Below are positions 1 to 8,166 of a DNA stretch of 64,000 nucleotides, in pieces. Source of the DNA: JAIESQ01 sp964495375 (lineage in GTDB: Bacteria; Planctomycetota; Planctomycetia; Pirellulales; JAEUIK01); the NCBI GenBank assembly GCA_964495375.1, contig CAZBWM010000028.1, positions 1 to 64,000 on the forward strand, written 5' to 3'. A program made the position numbers and the translations under genes. The notes below the pieces were generated by a model, which saw only the letters and a list, made by a program, of their open reading frames with translations, did no database searches and was not told the DNA's origin. Position 1 is the first letter of the stretch. Each line of letters begins with the position of its first letter.

Positions 1-140
1 GCTACGGCGGCGACATCACCCGCAAGCGCAAACTCTGGGCCAAGCAGCGCGAAGGGAAGAAGCGGATGAAGTCGATCGGCAACGTCGACATCCCGCAGAA
101 GGCCTTCATGGCGGTGTTGGACACGGGCGCCGAGCGTTAG
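1..140 (+). CDS. lepA: Elongation factor 4 (LepA), C-terminal end, partial
   Basis: The window opens inside a gene; the reading frame starting at base 3 encodes about 45 residues ending in a TAG stop at 138-140. The peptide contains YGGDITRKRKL, KQREGKKRMK and GNVDIPQKAF, the highly conserved C-terminal tail of LepA/EF4, the ribosome back-translocating GTPase. The CTD tail binds the A-site tRNA region of the ribosome in this family. The 5' part lies outside the window. Identification is firm because this tail is nearly invariant among bacteria. Confidence 0.95.
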   Translation, partial: YGGDITRKRKLWAKQREGKKRMKSIGNVDIPQKAFMAVLDTGAER

Positions 141-241
141 CTCGAAAGGCATGCCGAGCGCTGGCTCGAACTGAGTGCCGACCGCTGGCTTAAAAGTCCG
201 GCTGGCGTGGTCGCAATACCTCGTTTCCCGGCGCCACCGGC

Positions 242-254
242 TAGAATAATCGGC
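242..254 (+). promoter_or_regulatory. -10 box of a putative leaderless promoter (TAGAAT-N7-ATG)
   Basis: TAGAAT at 242-247 is followed by seven bases and then the ATG at 255. A transcription start about 7 nt after the hexamer would coincide with the start codon. No convincing -35 box is visible; a conserved GGC precedes the hexamer. Confidence 0.5.
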
Positions 255-473
255 ATGGACGAGAAGCCGAAACGCCGCTGGCATCAGGTTTCGCTGCGAA
301 CCGCACTCATTGCGTTTGCCGTCGCGGGGCCGTTGTTCGGTCCCATCTTGTTTGTGCTGTTGCCGATGCTCTTTGTCGCGCTCGTCTTGATGGGGGCGTG
401 GCTGGCCGTGGTCGTCTCCGTCGCCGTCATCGGCTCGAAGCTGACGCGTCAGATGCGGCAGCGCAAGAATTGA
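255..473 (+). CDS. Small two-helix membrane protein (72 aa)
   Basis: A 72-residue protein starting MDEKPKRRWHQVSLRT, followed by two long hydrophobic stretches (about residues 16-36 and 38-60) and a basic tail. The W-H-Q-V-S-L-R-T opening resembles the W-x-Q-F-S-L-R-T-L-L start of small planctomycete membrane proteins of unknown role. ATG 255 is preferred over the upstream GTG because TAGAAT lies exactly 7 nt before it, as in three neighbouring small genes, and there is no Shine-Dalgarno sequence. Function unknown. Confidence 0.6.
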   Translation: MDEKPKRRWHQVSLRTALIAFAVAGPLFGPILFVLLPMLFVALVLMGAWLAVVVSVAVIGSKLTRQMRQRKN

Positions 474-513
474 CGGGCAGCACAAACCGTAGCGCGGCCT
501 GAGCCCGGGCTCC

Positions 514-593
514 GAAAAGGTGTCAGGAACCTTTTCCAGAACGAGCGTCGGCCTTCCCTCCCGCGCCGTGGAAAAGGTTCCTGACACCTTTTC
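514..593. repeat. REP-like inverted repeat (AAAAGGTGTCAGGAACC type)
   Basis: Two arms, 514-537 and 570-593, are near-perfect reverse complements (core GGTGTCAGGAACC against GGTTCCTGACACC) around a loop of about 32 bases. A diverged copy of the same hairpin lies at 3912-3991. The form resembles the repetitive extragenic palindromes associated with REP tyrosine transposases, although no such transposase is in the window. Confidence 0.8.
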
Positions 594-696
594 TGCTGGG
601 CGTTGCGCCATCCGACTGCCGCCGCGTTGCGGCTGAATGCGGAGACGGTGCTACGCACACTCGCATTGCGCGCGGGCATTTCCACTCCGCCGCGGC

Positions 697-709
697 TAGA
701 ATAGCGTTC
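697..709 (+). promoter_or_regulatory. -10 box of a putative leaderless promoter (TAGAAT-N7-ATG)
   Basis: TAGAAT at 697-702 is preceded by GCGGC and followed by 7 nt and the ATG at 710. Same geometry as at 242, 1218 and 1818. Confidence 0.5.
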
Positions 710-952
710 ATGCAACGCTGGCCGATCCGAATCGCCGTAGCAGTTGCCTGCATCGCCCTGGCGTGCCTCGACGCGCTGGCGTTCGATCTCCAGTCGCCGG
801 CCTCTTGGTATGCCATCCTGGCATTTTCGCCCCTCGTCGGGGCAGGCCTTGGCGCGCTGTTCGGTCGGCCGTTGCGCGGGGCGCTTCTCGCCTTGGCAAT
901 CGGCTCGTTCGTGTTGCCGTACTTGTTAATCCTGATCTATGGCGCGGGCTGA
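710..952 (+). CDS. Small membrane protein (80 aa)
   Basis: An 80-residue protein beginning MQRWPIRIAVAVACIALACL with two or three hydrophobic segments (about 6-25, 33-52 and 57-78) separated by a short basic turn (GRPLRG). No known family was recognised. It lacks a Shine-Dalgarno sequence; TAGAAT at 697-702 sits exactly 7 nt before the ATG, the same arrangement as its small-gene neighbours, which suggests a leaderless message. Being a real gene is supported by the shared promoter form and the coherent membrane topology. Confidence 0.55.
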   Translation: MQRWPIRIAVAVACIALACLDALAFDLQSPASWYAILAFSPLVGAGLGALFGRPLRGALLALAIGSFVLPYLLILIYGAG

Positions 953-990
953 GGGCGCAATCGTCTTAGCCGCGCCAGCGGCGGCAGAGC

Positions 991-1136
991 TTAGCCGTGG
1001 GTGAAACCCACGGAGGATTTCCGCGAATCGATCCCAGCCGCGCAGCGGCGACAGCGACCGGGCACAATTCTATGTCGCCGCTGCGCGGCTCAACGATCGA
1101 TCGCGAACCGATTCCGTGGGTTTCACCCACGGCTAC
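991..1136. repeat. Large inverted repeat with palindromic ends (GTGGGTGAAACCCAC)
   Basis: Left end 991-1014 and right end 1114-1136 are inverted copies, and each end is itself a palindrome (CCGTGGGT/ACCCACGG around GAA or TTC). The interior is also partly self-complementary. It fills most of the gap between two small genes. It has the look of a mobile palindromic element; no protein is encoded. Confidence 0.75.
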
Positions 1137-1217
1137 GCTACATCGCCGCGATGCGGCTGAATTCGGAAACCATGCACCACGCTCGATCGTGCGCAGGCTT
1201 TCACCTCGCACCCCGGC

Positions 1218-1230
1218 TAGAATGGCGGGC
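1218..1230 (+). promoter_or_regulatory. -10 box of a putative leaderless promoter (TAGAAT-N7-ATG)
   Basis: TAGAAT at 1218-1223, preceded by CCCCGGC, is followed by GGCGGGC and the ATG at 1231. Same geometry as three other starts in the first 2 kb. Confidence 0.5.
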
Positions 1231-1446
1231 ATGGACTACGACGACAACGATATCGTCAATGACCCCAACCTCGACCCACGGGTCCGGAGGTTCTTGCATG
1301 GCGAGATCACCCTTGAAGAACTGAACGCACCCTATTGGGGGCAACCCAAGCCCCTTCCCCGCCCGCTCAAAATCATCGGCCGTGTCATCATTGCGGTTTT
1401 GGCCGCATTGGCGCTGATTGTCTTGGGTGCCTGGGCAATGAAGTAG
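1231..1446 (+). CDS. Small tail-anchored-type membrane protein (71 aa)
   Basis: A 71-residue protein: an acidic soluble N-terminal half (MDYDDNDIVNDPNLDPRVRR, then FLHGEITLEELN) and one C-terminal hydrophobic helix (about residues 48-68). This would place the acidic part in the cytoplasm with a C-terminal anchor. No family was recognised. ATG 1231 is chosen because the region upstream is a repeat and TAGAAT lies 7 nt before it. Confidence 0.55.
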   Translation: MDYDDNDIVNDPNLDPRVRRFLHGEITLEELNAPYWGQPKPLPRPLKIIGRVIIAVLAALALIVLGAWAMK

Positions 1447-1559
1447 CTCGCCAGAAAAACTATTTCAAACGGTATCACTACCCCGTTTTTGGTAGTGTCT
1501 TAACAATGAGTTGGTGAGTTGTTCGACGCGGTCTTGAGGTCGGCTTCGGAACAATCGTG

Positions 1560-1799
1560 ATGGGCAAAAAACAACGGCATGCAAATCGTCGAACCCCAAT
1601 CAATACGCTTGTCAGCTTCGATTTCGAGCAATGCCCGCTTGAATATCACAGCGGATATCCGTTCGTCCGCGATGAGGTGTTGCTATTCATGGGTGAGGTT
1701 CGGCAGATGCCTGGCCATTGCGTTGTGGCGACGAAGGACGGCCGAGTCATATGGGGCTATCACACAGAGAACTTTCTGATCGTGCCGGATGACCAGTGA
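1560..1799 (+). CDS. Hypothetical protein (79 aa)
   Basis: A 79-residue soluble protein, MGKKQRHANRRTPINTLVSF onward, with a basic N-terminus and a mixed alpha/beta-looking body (EVLLFMGEV, CVVATKDGRVIWGYH) ending in an acidic tail. A GTG lies directly before the ATG; the ATG at 1560 is taken. It lies inside the inverted-repeat-bounded segment 1495-2063. I do not recognise a family, and no regulatory site stands out. Confidence 0.45.
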   Translation: MGKKQRHANRRTPINTLVSFDFEQCPLEYHSGYPFVRDEVLLFMGEVRQMPGHCVVATKDGRVIWGYHTENFLIVPDDQ

Positions 1800-1817
1800 T
1801 ATCGGCCCCGTCCCGGC

Positions 1818-1830
1818 TACAATGGCGGGC
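1818..1830 (+). promoter_or_regulatory. -10 box of a putative leaderless promoter (TACAAT-N7-ATG)
   Basis: TACAAT at 1818-1823 is preceded by CCCGGC and followed by GGCGGGC and the ATG at 1831, matching the form upstream of 255, 710 and 1231. Confidence 0.5.
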
Positions 1831-2031
1831 ATGGGACGCTCATTGGTCATCGCTGGCAGCATCGGGGCCGTGATAGCGGTCGTCACGATCATTCCAGCCG
1901 CAATCATCCTCGCGATAACCTACTGGCTCGTAGCAAAGCCGAAATACGACGCGGGGCGAGCCTTTGGGCTAGTGGTCCTTGCCTGCTTCGTTGTGTTCAT
2001 CCTTCTCGCGATCTGGATTGGCACGGCGTAG
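1831..2031 (+). CDS. Small two-helix membrane protein (66 aa)
   Basis: A 66-residue protein with two hydrophobic helices (about residues 3-34 and 45-64) joined by a short basic loop containing AKPKYDAGR. No family was recognised. It has no Shine-Dalgarno sequence; the TACAAT box 7 nt before the ATG suggests a leaderless transcript. It lies in the inverted-repeat-bounded segment with the 79-aa gene. Confidence 0.5.
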   Translation: MGRSLVIAGSIGAVIAVVTIIPAAIILAITYWLVAKPKYDAGRAFGLVVLACFVVFILLAIWIGTA

Positions 2032-2251
2032 GACTGGATTCGACCAACTCACTATTAAGACACCCCCCCCGTTTTTCCCGCCCTTGCCCGGCCGCCCTGG
2101 CCGATTTACAATTCCGGGTTCCCAAACTGGGCCCAACCTGTGGCTGGCCTCACCGAGGCCGGATCTGCTACAGAATGCCGATCCCGGGATCCCAGACCCC
2201 GGCTACAGACCACCAAAACACCGCCGCACCCGCCCGAGCGAGAGCACTGCC

Positions 2252-2515
2252 ATGAAAGCTGGAATCCACCCCAAATACGTCGACACCAAGGTCCGCTGCG
2301 GCTGCGGCAACACGTTCACGACCCGCAGCACGTTGCCCGAGCTGGCGGTCGATATCTGCAACGCCTGCCATCCGTTTTTCACCGGCAAGCTGAAGTTCCT
2401 CGACGCGGCCGGCCGCATCGAGAAGTTCCAGAACAAGTTCGCCGGCAAAGATTACGCCAGCGTCGCCCGCGGCAAGAAGAAGGCCGCCGCTCCGGCCCCC
2501 ACCGCCGAAACCTAG
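2252..2515 (+). CDS. rpmE: 50S ribosomal protein L31, zinc-binding type
   Basis: An 87-residue protein starting MKAGIHPKY with Cys16-x-Cys18 and Cys36-x2-Cys39, the zinc ligands of the C+ form of L31, and the typical C-terminal segment HPFFTGKLKF...AGRIEKF. L31 helps tether the two ribosomal subunits. The alanine/lysine-rich tail (about residues 66-87) is longer than in E. coli. It heads the rpmE-prfA-prmC order common in bacteria. The ATG at 2252 matches the family start exactly; the longer upstream frame is non-coding leader. Confidence 0.95.
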   Translation: MKAGIHPKYVDTKVRCGCGNTFTTRSTLPELAVDICNACHPFFTGKLKFLDAAGRIEKFQNKFAGKDYASVARGKKKAAAPAPTAET

Positions 2516-2824
2516 CGGGCATCTCTCTTAGCGCCCCCGGGAGAGCCGGCCCCACGGGGTCGGGTTCCCGTTTTCCCCCTGCGCTAGCAGTTTGCGCTGG
2601 CGCTAGCTCGCCGAAAACGGGACGTTTGGCCCGGTTCCGCCCCCGCGGCATCCCCGCCCGCGCGCTCTTGCCCCGTTTCTGTCGTTCCGCGTCTAATTGA
2701 CCCGCTTTACCTCCTCGCCAGAGGACGAAACACCAACCCGACGCGCCCGCGAGGGTCGCAGCTCTAGCAGCCCCCGCTGGCGCTTCGAGCTTCGTGTGAC
2801 CAACGGCTCGCCCACCAACCCACC

Positions 2825-3898
<1,074 letters not shown>

Positions 3899-3911
3899 TG
3901 AGAGACCTGCT

Positions 3912-3991
3912 GAAACGGTGTCTGGAACCGTTTCTCGAAAAAACAAACCCTTCCTATCGAGGTCGCGAGAATCGGTTCCTGACACCGTTTC
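3912..3991. repeat. REP-like inverted repeat between prfA and prmC
   Basis: Arms 3912-3934 (GAAACGGTGTCTGGAACC) and 3969-3991 (GGTTCCTGACACCG) are inverted copies. It is a diverged member of the hairpin family at 514-593. Confidence 0.75.
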
Positions 3992-4051
3992 TGCCTGACA
4001 CGGCCACTACCCCGACGCGTCTCTCCACCTTGCCGCAAAGCAACCACTCCC

Positions 4052-4939
4052 ATGCCGCAAACCGAAACCTGGACCGTCGGGCGGCTGCTGGAGTGGACCA
4101 CCACGTTTCTCAAGACGCACGGTTCGGACACGCCCCGGCTCGACGCCGAGTTGCTGCTGGCCGCCGCCCGCGGCTGCCAGCGCATTCAGCTCTACACCTC
4201 GTTCACCGAAGAGCCGACCGAGCCGGTGCGGACCGCCTTTCGCGAGCTGGTGAAGCGCCGCGCCGAAGGGCAGCCGGTCGCCTACCTGCTAGGGCATCGC
4301 GAGTTCTACTCGCTGGAGTTCCGCGTCACGCCCGATGTGCTGATCCCGCGTCCCGAGACCGAGTTTCTCTTGATCGCGTTGTTCGATCTGGTGACGGCGG
4401 CAGGGCAGGATTCCGCAGAGCTGTCGATCGCCGACGTCGGCACCGGCTCCGGCATCTTGGCGGTGTGCGCGGCGCGCGAGCTGAAGCACGCTCGCGTGTT
4501 GGCCGTTGATATCAGCCCCGCGGCGCTGGCCGTGGCGCGCGAGAATGCCACGACACACAAGGTTGCCGAGCGCATCGAGTTTGTGGAGAGCGATCTGCTC
4601 ACCGCGGTGCCGGCCGAGCGGCGTTTCGATTTCATCCTCTCGAATCCGCCCTATGTCAAAACGTCGGAGATGGCGTCGCTGGGGCCCGGCGTGGCTGAGT
4701 TCGAACCGCGCGTGGCGCTGGAGGCCGGCCCACGCGGCACCGAAGTGATCGAACGCTTGCTAACCCAGGCGGCCGATCGATTGCGGCCCGGCGGCTGGCT
4801 GCTGCTGGAGATAAGTCCGCAGTTGCGCGGCGCGGTCGAGCAGTTGGTGACCGCGGCCGGCACGTTCGACTCGCTCAAAGTAATCAAAGATCTCGCCGGC
4901 TTGCCCCGCGTGGTGCAAGTCAGACGCAAAGTGCAATGA
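4052..4939 (+). CDS. prmC: Release factor glutamine N5-methyltransferase PrmC (HemK)
   Basis: A 295-residue protein with an N-terminal helical substrate-binding domain (about 1-95) and a class I SAM methyltransferase domain. DVGTGSGILAVCAA is the SAM-binding glycine loop, VLAVDISPAAL the acidic ribose-binding strand, and SNPPY (about residues 196-200) the N-P-P-Y signature that binds the target glutamine amide. IPRPETE is the other PrmC hallmark. It methylates the GGQ glutamine of RF1/RF2; the neighbouring prfA fits. Length is normal. Confidence 0.96.
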   Translation: MPQTETWTVGRLLEWTTTFLKTHGSDTPRLDAELLLAAARGCQRIQLYTSFTEEPTEPVRTAFRELVKRRAEGQPVAYLLGHREFYSLEFRVTPDVLIPRPETEFLLIALFDLVTAAGQDSAELSIADVGTGSGILAVCAARELKHARVLAVDISPAALAVARENATTHKVAERIEFVESDLLTAVPAERRFDFILSNPPYVKTSEMASLGPGVAEFEPRVALEAGPRGTEVIERLLTQAADRLRPGGWLLLEISPQLRGAVEQLVTAAGTFDSLKVIKDLAGLPRVVQVRRKVQ

Positions 4940-4959
4940 TCCACAACAGTGCTTCTGCC

Positions 4960-5090
4960 ACAGAGGTCACCGAGAACACAGAGAGAATTGCTAAGACAAA
5001 TCCACAGAAGTCACAGAAGGACGCAGAACACGCAGCTAAGGTATGCGGCAGGTCACGAACTGAATATCTGAATCCCTTCTGTGTTTTTCT
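4960..5090. repeat. Intergenic 'CCACAGAAGTCACAGAAGG' inverted repeat
   Basis: The left part (4960-5035) contains CACAGAGGTCACC and CCACAGAAGTCACAGAAGG; the right part (5070-5095) carries the inverse CTTCTGTGTTTTTCTGTGG. The same family recurs near 9110, 14940-15110, 31110-31205, 32720-32815, 34730-34830, 36320-36415, 37585-37685 and 39730-39830, typically as inverted halves. Confidence 0.65.
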
Positions 5091-5129
5091 GTGGATGAAC
5101 TAAAATGTCGTTCCCAGAACGGTGCACGG

Positions 5130-6776
5130 ATGCAACGGTTCACCATCATCGGCGGTCGGCCCCTAATCGGCAGCGTCGTGGCCAGCGGCGCCAAGAATGC
5201 GGCGCTGCCAATCTTGGCGGCGAGCATCCTGGCCAGCGAACCAGTCACCATCGCTCGTCTGCCTCGCTTGACCGACGTCACGACGATGCTGCGCTTGCTC
5301 GAGTCACTCGGTGCGCGGGTCATCTCGGGGACTGGAGTCGTTTCGCCACGCACTATGACGTGGGTGGCCCGGCCGCTTGCGGCTGGGTCGCGCAGCGACA
5401 AGAAACCTTCTGGACTCGATGCTGCTGATAAGCTGACGCGGCACGAGCAGCTTCTTGTGGCTTCGCCACCCGACTGCGAGCAGTCGGGCCACCCTGGACA
5501 TGACCACTTATCGATACCGGGTGCCACTGCTGGCTTGCCTAGCAGTGCCGTCACCATCGACACGCGCTTGATCACCAGCACCGCGCCGGCCGAGCGCTTC
5601 GTCCAGCGCATGAGGGCGAGCTTCTGCGTCCTCGGCCCGCTATTGGCGCGGCACGGTCGCGCCATGGTTCCGCTCCCCGGCGGTTGCCGCATTGGTCCGC
5701 GACCGGTTGACTTGCACCTGCGAGGACTGGCCGCGCTGGGGGCTGATCTCCGCGTCGTCGATGGCCTGGTGATCGCTCGCGCCCCCCGCTTGCGCGGCGC
5801 GCGGCTGTCGCTCGCCGGCCCGCACGGCCCCACGGTCACTGGCACCGCCAACGTGCTCTGCGCGGCCACGCTCGCGCGGGGGACAACGATCATCGAAGGC
5901 GCAGCGATCGAGCCGGAGATCGTCGACCTCGGCCGCTTCCTCAATACGCTTGGCGCGAGGATCGACGGACTCGGCACGGCCACGCTCGAAGTGCGTGGTG
6001 TCGAACAGTTCGGCGGTGGCTCGCACGAGTTGATCGCCGATCGCATCGAAGCGGCCACGCTGTTGGCCGCCGGCCTGATCACCGCGGGGCGGGTGACCGT
6101 CGAGCGCGTCGAGCCGGCGCACCTGAGTGCCGTACTCGAAGTGTTTGCCGAGATGGGGGCCGATGTCGAAGTGGCGGCCGATCGTGTCACGGTTTCGCGC
6201 CGCGACGATTCGTGCTCTGAAAAATCGCACCAAGATCACGCGCATCGCCGTCGCTTGCGACCGATCGACGTCACGGCGCGCCCCTATCCCGGCGTGCCGA
6301 CCGACATGCAGGCACAGCTCATGGCGCTGGCCGCCGTGGCCGCCGGCACCAGCACGATCGCCGACGCGGTTTTTGGCGAGCGCTTCCGGCATGTGCCTCA
6401 ACTGCGCCGGCTCGGCGCGCAACTAGAAAAGGGGACGGGGATCATTTCCGATCCACGATCAATGGTGGGAGTCGCCGACTGGCCGGAAATGATCCCCGTC
6501 CCCTTTTCTGAGGGCATTACCATTCACGGTGTCCCTCAACTCCACGGCACGCGCGTCGTCGCCAGCGACCTGCGAGCCAGCGCCGCGCTGGTGCTGGCGG
6601 CGCTGGCCGCCCACGGCACCACACACGTCGAGCGCCTGCACCATCTCGATCGCGGCTACGAAGGGCTCGAGCAGAAGCTGCGCTCGCTGGGGGCGACGAT
6701 CGTTCGCCAAGAAGTTAAACCTCGGGTGGCCCAGCCGCTTGCGGCTGGGTCGCGACAGCGACAAGAAGCCGTCTGA
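5130..6776 (+). CDS. murA: UDP-N-acetylglucosamine 1-carboxyvinyltransferase MurA, with repeat-derived insertions
   Basis: This enzyme transfers enolpyruvate to UDP-GlcNAc, the first committed step of peptidoglycan synthesis. Conserved blocks are present: SGAKNAALPIL near the start, MRASFCVLGPLLARHG, LPGGCRIGPRPVDLH with catalytic Cys186 (Cys115 in E. coli), AREPEIVD-like EGAAIEPEIVD, YPGVPTDMQAQ and DLRASAALVLA. At 548 aa it is about 130 aa longer than usual. The excess maps to chromosomal repeats: residues about 78-122 are encoded by a repeat at 5363-5494, about 433-461 by a palindrome at 6426-6509, and the C-terminus (about 532-548) by a repeat copy that supplies the stop. ATG 5130 gives the canonical N-terminus. 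Confidence 0.9.
   Translation: MQRFTIIGGRPLIGSVVASGAKNAALPILAASILASEPVTIARLPRLTDVTTMLRLLESLGARVISGTGVVSPRTMTWVARPLAAGSRSDKKPSGLDAADKLTRHEQLLVASPPDCEQSGHPGHDHLSIPGATAGLPSSAVTIDTRLITSTAPAERFVQRMRASFCVLGPLLARHGRAMVPLPGGCRIGPRPVDLHLRGLAALGADLRVVDGLVIARAPRLRGARLSLAGPHGPTVTGTANVLCAATLARGTTIIEGAAIEPEIVDLGRFLNTLGARIDGLGTATLEVRGVEQFGGGSHELIADRIEAATLLAAGLITAGRVTVERVEPAHLSAVLEVFAEMGADVEVAADRVTVSRRDDSCSEKSHQDHAHRRRLRPIDVTARPYPGVPTDMQAQLMALAAVAAGTSTIADAVFGERFRHVPQLRRLGAQLEKGTGIISDPRSMVGVADWPEMIPVPFSEGITIHGVPQLHGTRVVASDLRASAALVLAALAAHGTTHVERLHHLDRGYEGLEQKLRSLGATIVRQEVKPRVAQPLAAGSRQRQEAV
5363..5494. repeat. Repeat family B copy inside murA
   Basis: About 132 bp starting GTGGCCCGGCCGCTTGCGGC and ending GAGCAGTCGGGCCACCC, an imperfect inverted repeat with the internal pair CGACAAGAA/TTCTTGTGG. 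Other copies lie at 6724-6860, 22651-22785 and 41711-41828. It is read in frame in murA. Confidence 0.85.
6426..6509. repeat. REP-like palindrome inserted in frame in murA
   Basis: Arms GAAAAGGGGACGGGGATC at 6426 and GATCCCCGTCCCCTTTTC ending at 6509 are exact inverted copies over about 23 bases with a loop of about 38 bases. The element is 84 bp, a multiple of three, and adds 28 residues that E. coli MurA lacks. Confidence 0.85.
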
Positions 6777-6860
6777 AATCGACGTGGCTTAAAATCGGCG
6801 GCGCGGCATGAATCGATTCTTGTGGCTGCGACACCCGACTGCGAGCAGTCGGGCCACCCA
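6724..6860. repeat. Repeat family B copy forming the murA 3' end
   Basis: A copy of the 5363-5494 element: GTGGCCCAGCCGCTTGCGGC to GAGCAGTCGGGCCACCC. The murA frame runs into it and stops at 6776, so the last 17 residues are repeat-encoded. Confidence 0.85.
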
Positions 6861-7003
6861 CTTGTAGCCGGCGAGCACTGCAAGGTACGTCTTGCTCCGC
6901 CAACACGCTTTCGTCCTGATTTGCTTGTCGCGCCCGGTCGACTAAACTAGCGTCGACACGTCGATAACCGACAGTCACGACCATCGATCGAGGAGTTTCG
7001 CGC

Positions 7004-8056
7004 ATGCAGCGCCGCGATTTTCTGCGCAATACCGCCGTGACGGGCGTCGCCCTGGGGCTTGGTGTCGGACACTCCCCTCGCCCCTCCGCGGGAGAGGGGT
7101 TGGGGGTGAGGGGGAGCGACTCCTTGTGCGCGGACACACAGGAGCAGGAAAGCACGCCGGCCACGCCCTCGGCTCTCACAAGCGAGCGGCTCGACACCGA
7201 CCACTTCCGCCTCAACTTCAAGCCGGCCCAACCGCGCCCGCTGCGCATCCTGCAAATCACCGACACGCACTTCGGCAACGACGAGGCCGAGTATCACGAG
7301 CGCGACGCCCGCACGGTCGAGCTGCTCAAAAAACTCGTCGCCGCGCACCAGCCCGACTTCATCGCGCACACGGGCGACTTCATCAACAACGATCGCGGCC
7401 CCAAGATCAGCTTCGCCGCGGTCGAGGCCCTCGACAGCCTCGGCATCCCCTGGACCCACGCGCTGGGCAATCACGATATCGGCCACGTGCCCATGGACGA
7501 GTACTACAAAATGCCCAAACGCGCGTTGCTCGGCTACTTCGATCACGGAGGTGATCGCCAGCGAGCCGCTCGTTTCGATCTGGTTACCGCCGCTGCCGCC
7601 AGGCCCGCCTTCTCGATCTACGCCTTCAACTCAGGGCACGAGATGCCGAACAAACACGTCGGTTCGCGGCAGCTCGACTGGTTCGCCGATCAGCTCCAGC
7701 GCGACAGCTTCGCCGAGGTCGCCTGCCCGCAGATTGCTTTGATTCACATCCCGCTGCGCGAATTTGAAAACCTCCGCGCCGCGGAGAGATTCTCCGGCAT
7801 CTTCGGCGAGACCGTCTGCTTCGAAAGTGACGAAGGGGCCGCGTTCGACGCGTTCCAAAAGTGCGGCCGGCTGCGCGCGATCTTCAGCGGCCACGACCAT
7901 GAGAACGACTATTGCGGCACGCGCGACGGCGTCGAGCTGGTCTATGGCCGCGTCACCGGCTACTCGGGCTATGGCGACTTGCCGCGCGGCGGCCGCCTCA
8001 TCGAGCTCGACCCGGCCACCGGCGCGTATACGCACAAACTTGCGTTTGCGGGCTAG
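7004..8056 (+). CDS. Calcineurin-like metallophosphoesterase, Tat-type leader
   Basis: A 350-residue protein with a twin-arginine-like start (MQRRDFLRNTAVTG) suggesting export of a folded protein. The metallophosphoesterase motifs follow in order: ITDTHFG (D-x-H), HTGDFIN (G-D), LGNHD (G-N-H-D) and FSGHDHEND (G-H-D-H), which bind a dinuclear metal centre. It resembles the Dcr2/purple-acid-phosphatase-like branch; the substrate is unknown. A GGAG precedes the ATG. The leader is lengthened by a GC-rich palindrome (7073-7114) translated as HSPRPSAGEGLGVRG. Confidence 0.85.
   Translation: MQRRDFLRNTAVTGVALGLGVGHSPRPSAGEGLGVRGSDSLCADTQEQESTPATPSALTSERLDTDHFRLNFKPAQPRPLRILQITDTHFGNDEAEYHERDARTVELLKKLVAAHQPDFIAHTGDFINNDRGPKISFAAVEALDSLGIPWTHALGNHDIGHVPMDEYYKMPKRALLGYFDHGGDRQRAARFDLVTAAAARPAFSIYAFNSGHEMPNKHVGSRQLDWFADQLQRDSFAEVACPQIALIHIPLREFENLRAAERFSGIFGETVCFESDEGAAFDAFQKCGRLRAIFSGHDHENDYCGTRDGVELVYGRVTGYSGYGDLPRGGRLIELDPATGAYTHKLAFAG
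7073..7114. repeat. Palindrome CCCCTC...GAGGGG within the leader of the phosphoesterase
   Basis: ACTCCCCTCGCCCCTCCGCG with the inverse GGAGAGGGGTTGGGGGTGAG. Related sequences are at 30035-30065 and 45120-45153 in non-coding DNA; here it is read in frame. Confidence 0.7.
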
Positions 8057-8059
8057 TGT

Positions 8060-8166
8060 TCAGAATTCAGTGTTCAGTGTTCAGTGTTCAGCCATCGTGG
8101 TTCAGTGTCCGGCTCGATATCTGCCTTTCTTGCTGAAAACTGAAAACTGGCAACTGAAAACTCCCC
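8060..8166. repeat. CAGTGTTCAGTGTTCAG / CTGAAAACTGAAAACTG spacer repeat
   Basis: Short tandem units (GTTCAGT on one side, TGAAAAC on the other) that form inverted halves between two phosphoesterase genes. The same units appear at 16099-16140, 23206-23245, 24930-25000, 25535-25615, 26965-27000, 27670-27705 and 39585-39615. Confidence 0.7.

Larger units (their letters stand above)
1495..2063. mobile_element. Putative inverted-repeat-bounded cassette carrying two small genes
   Basis: GTGTCTTAACAATGAGTTGG at 1495-1514 recurs as its reverse complement at 2044-2063 with two mismatches in 20. The 569-bp interval holds the genes at 1560 and 1831 and no transposase. This looks like a non-autonomous mobile cassette or the relic ends of an insertion sequence. 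No clear target-site duplication is visible. Confidence 0.45.
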
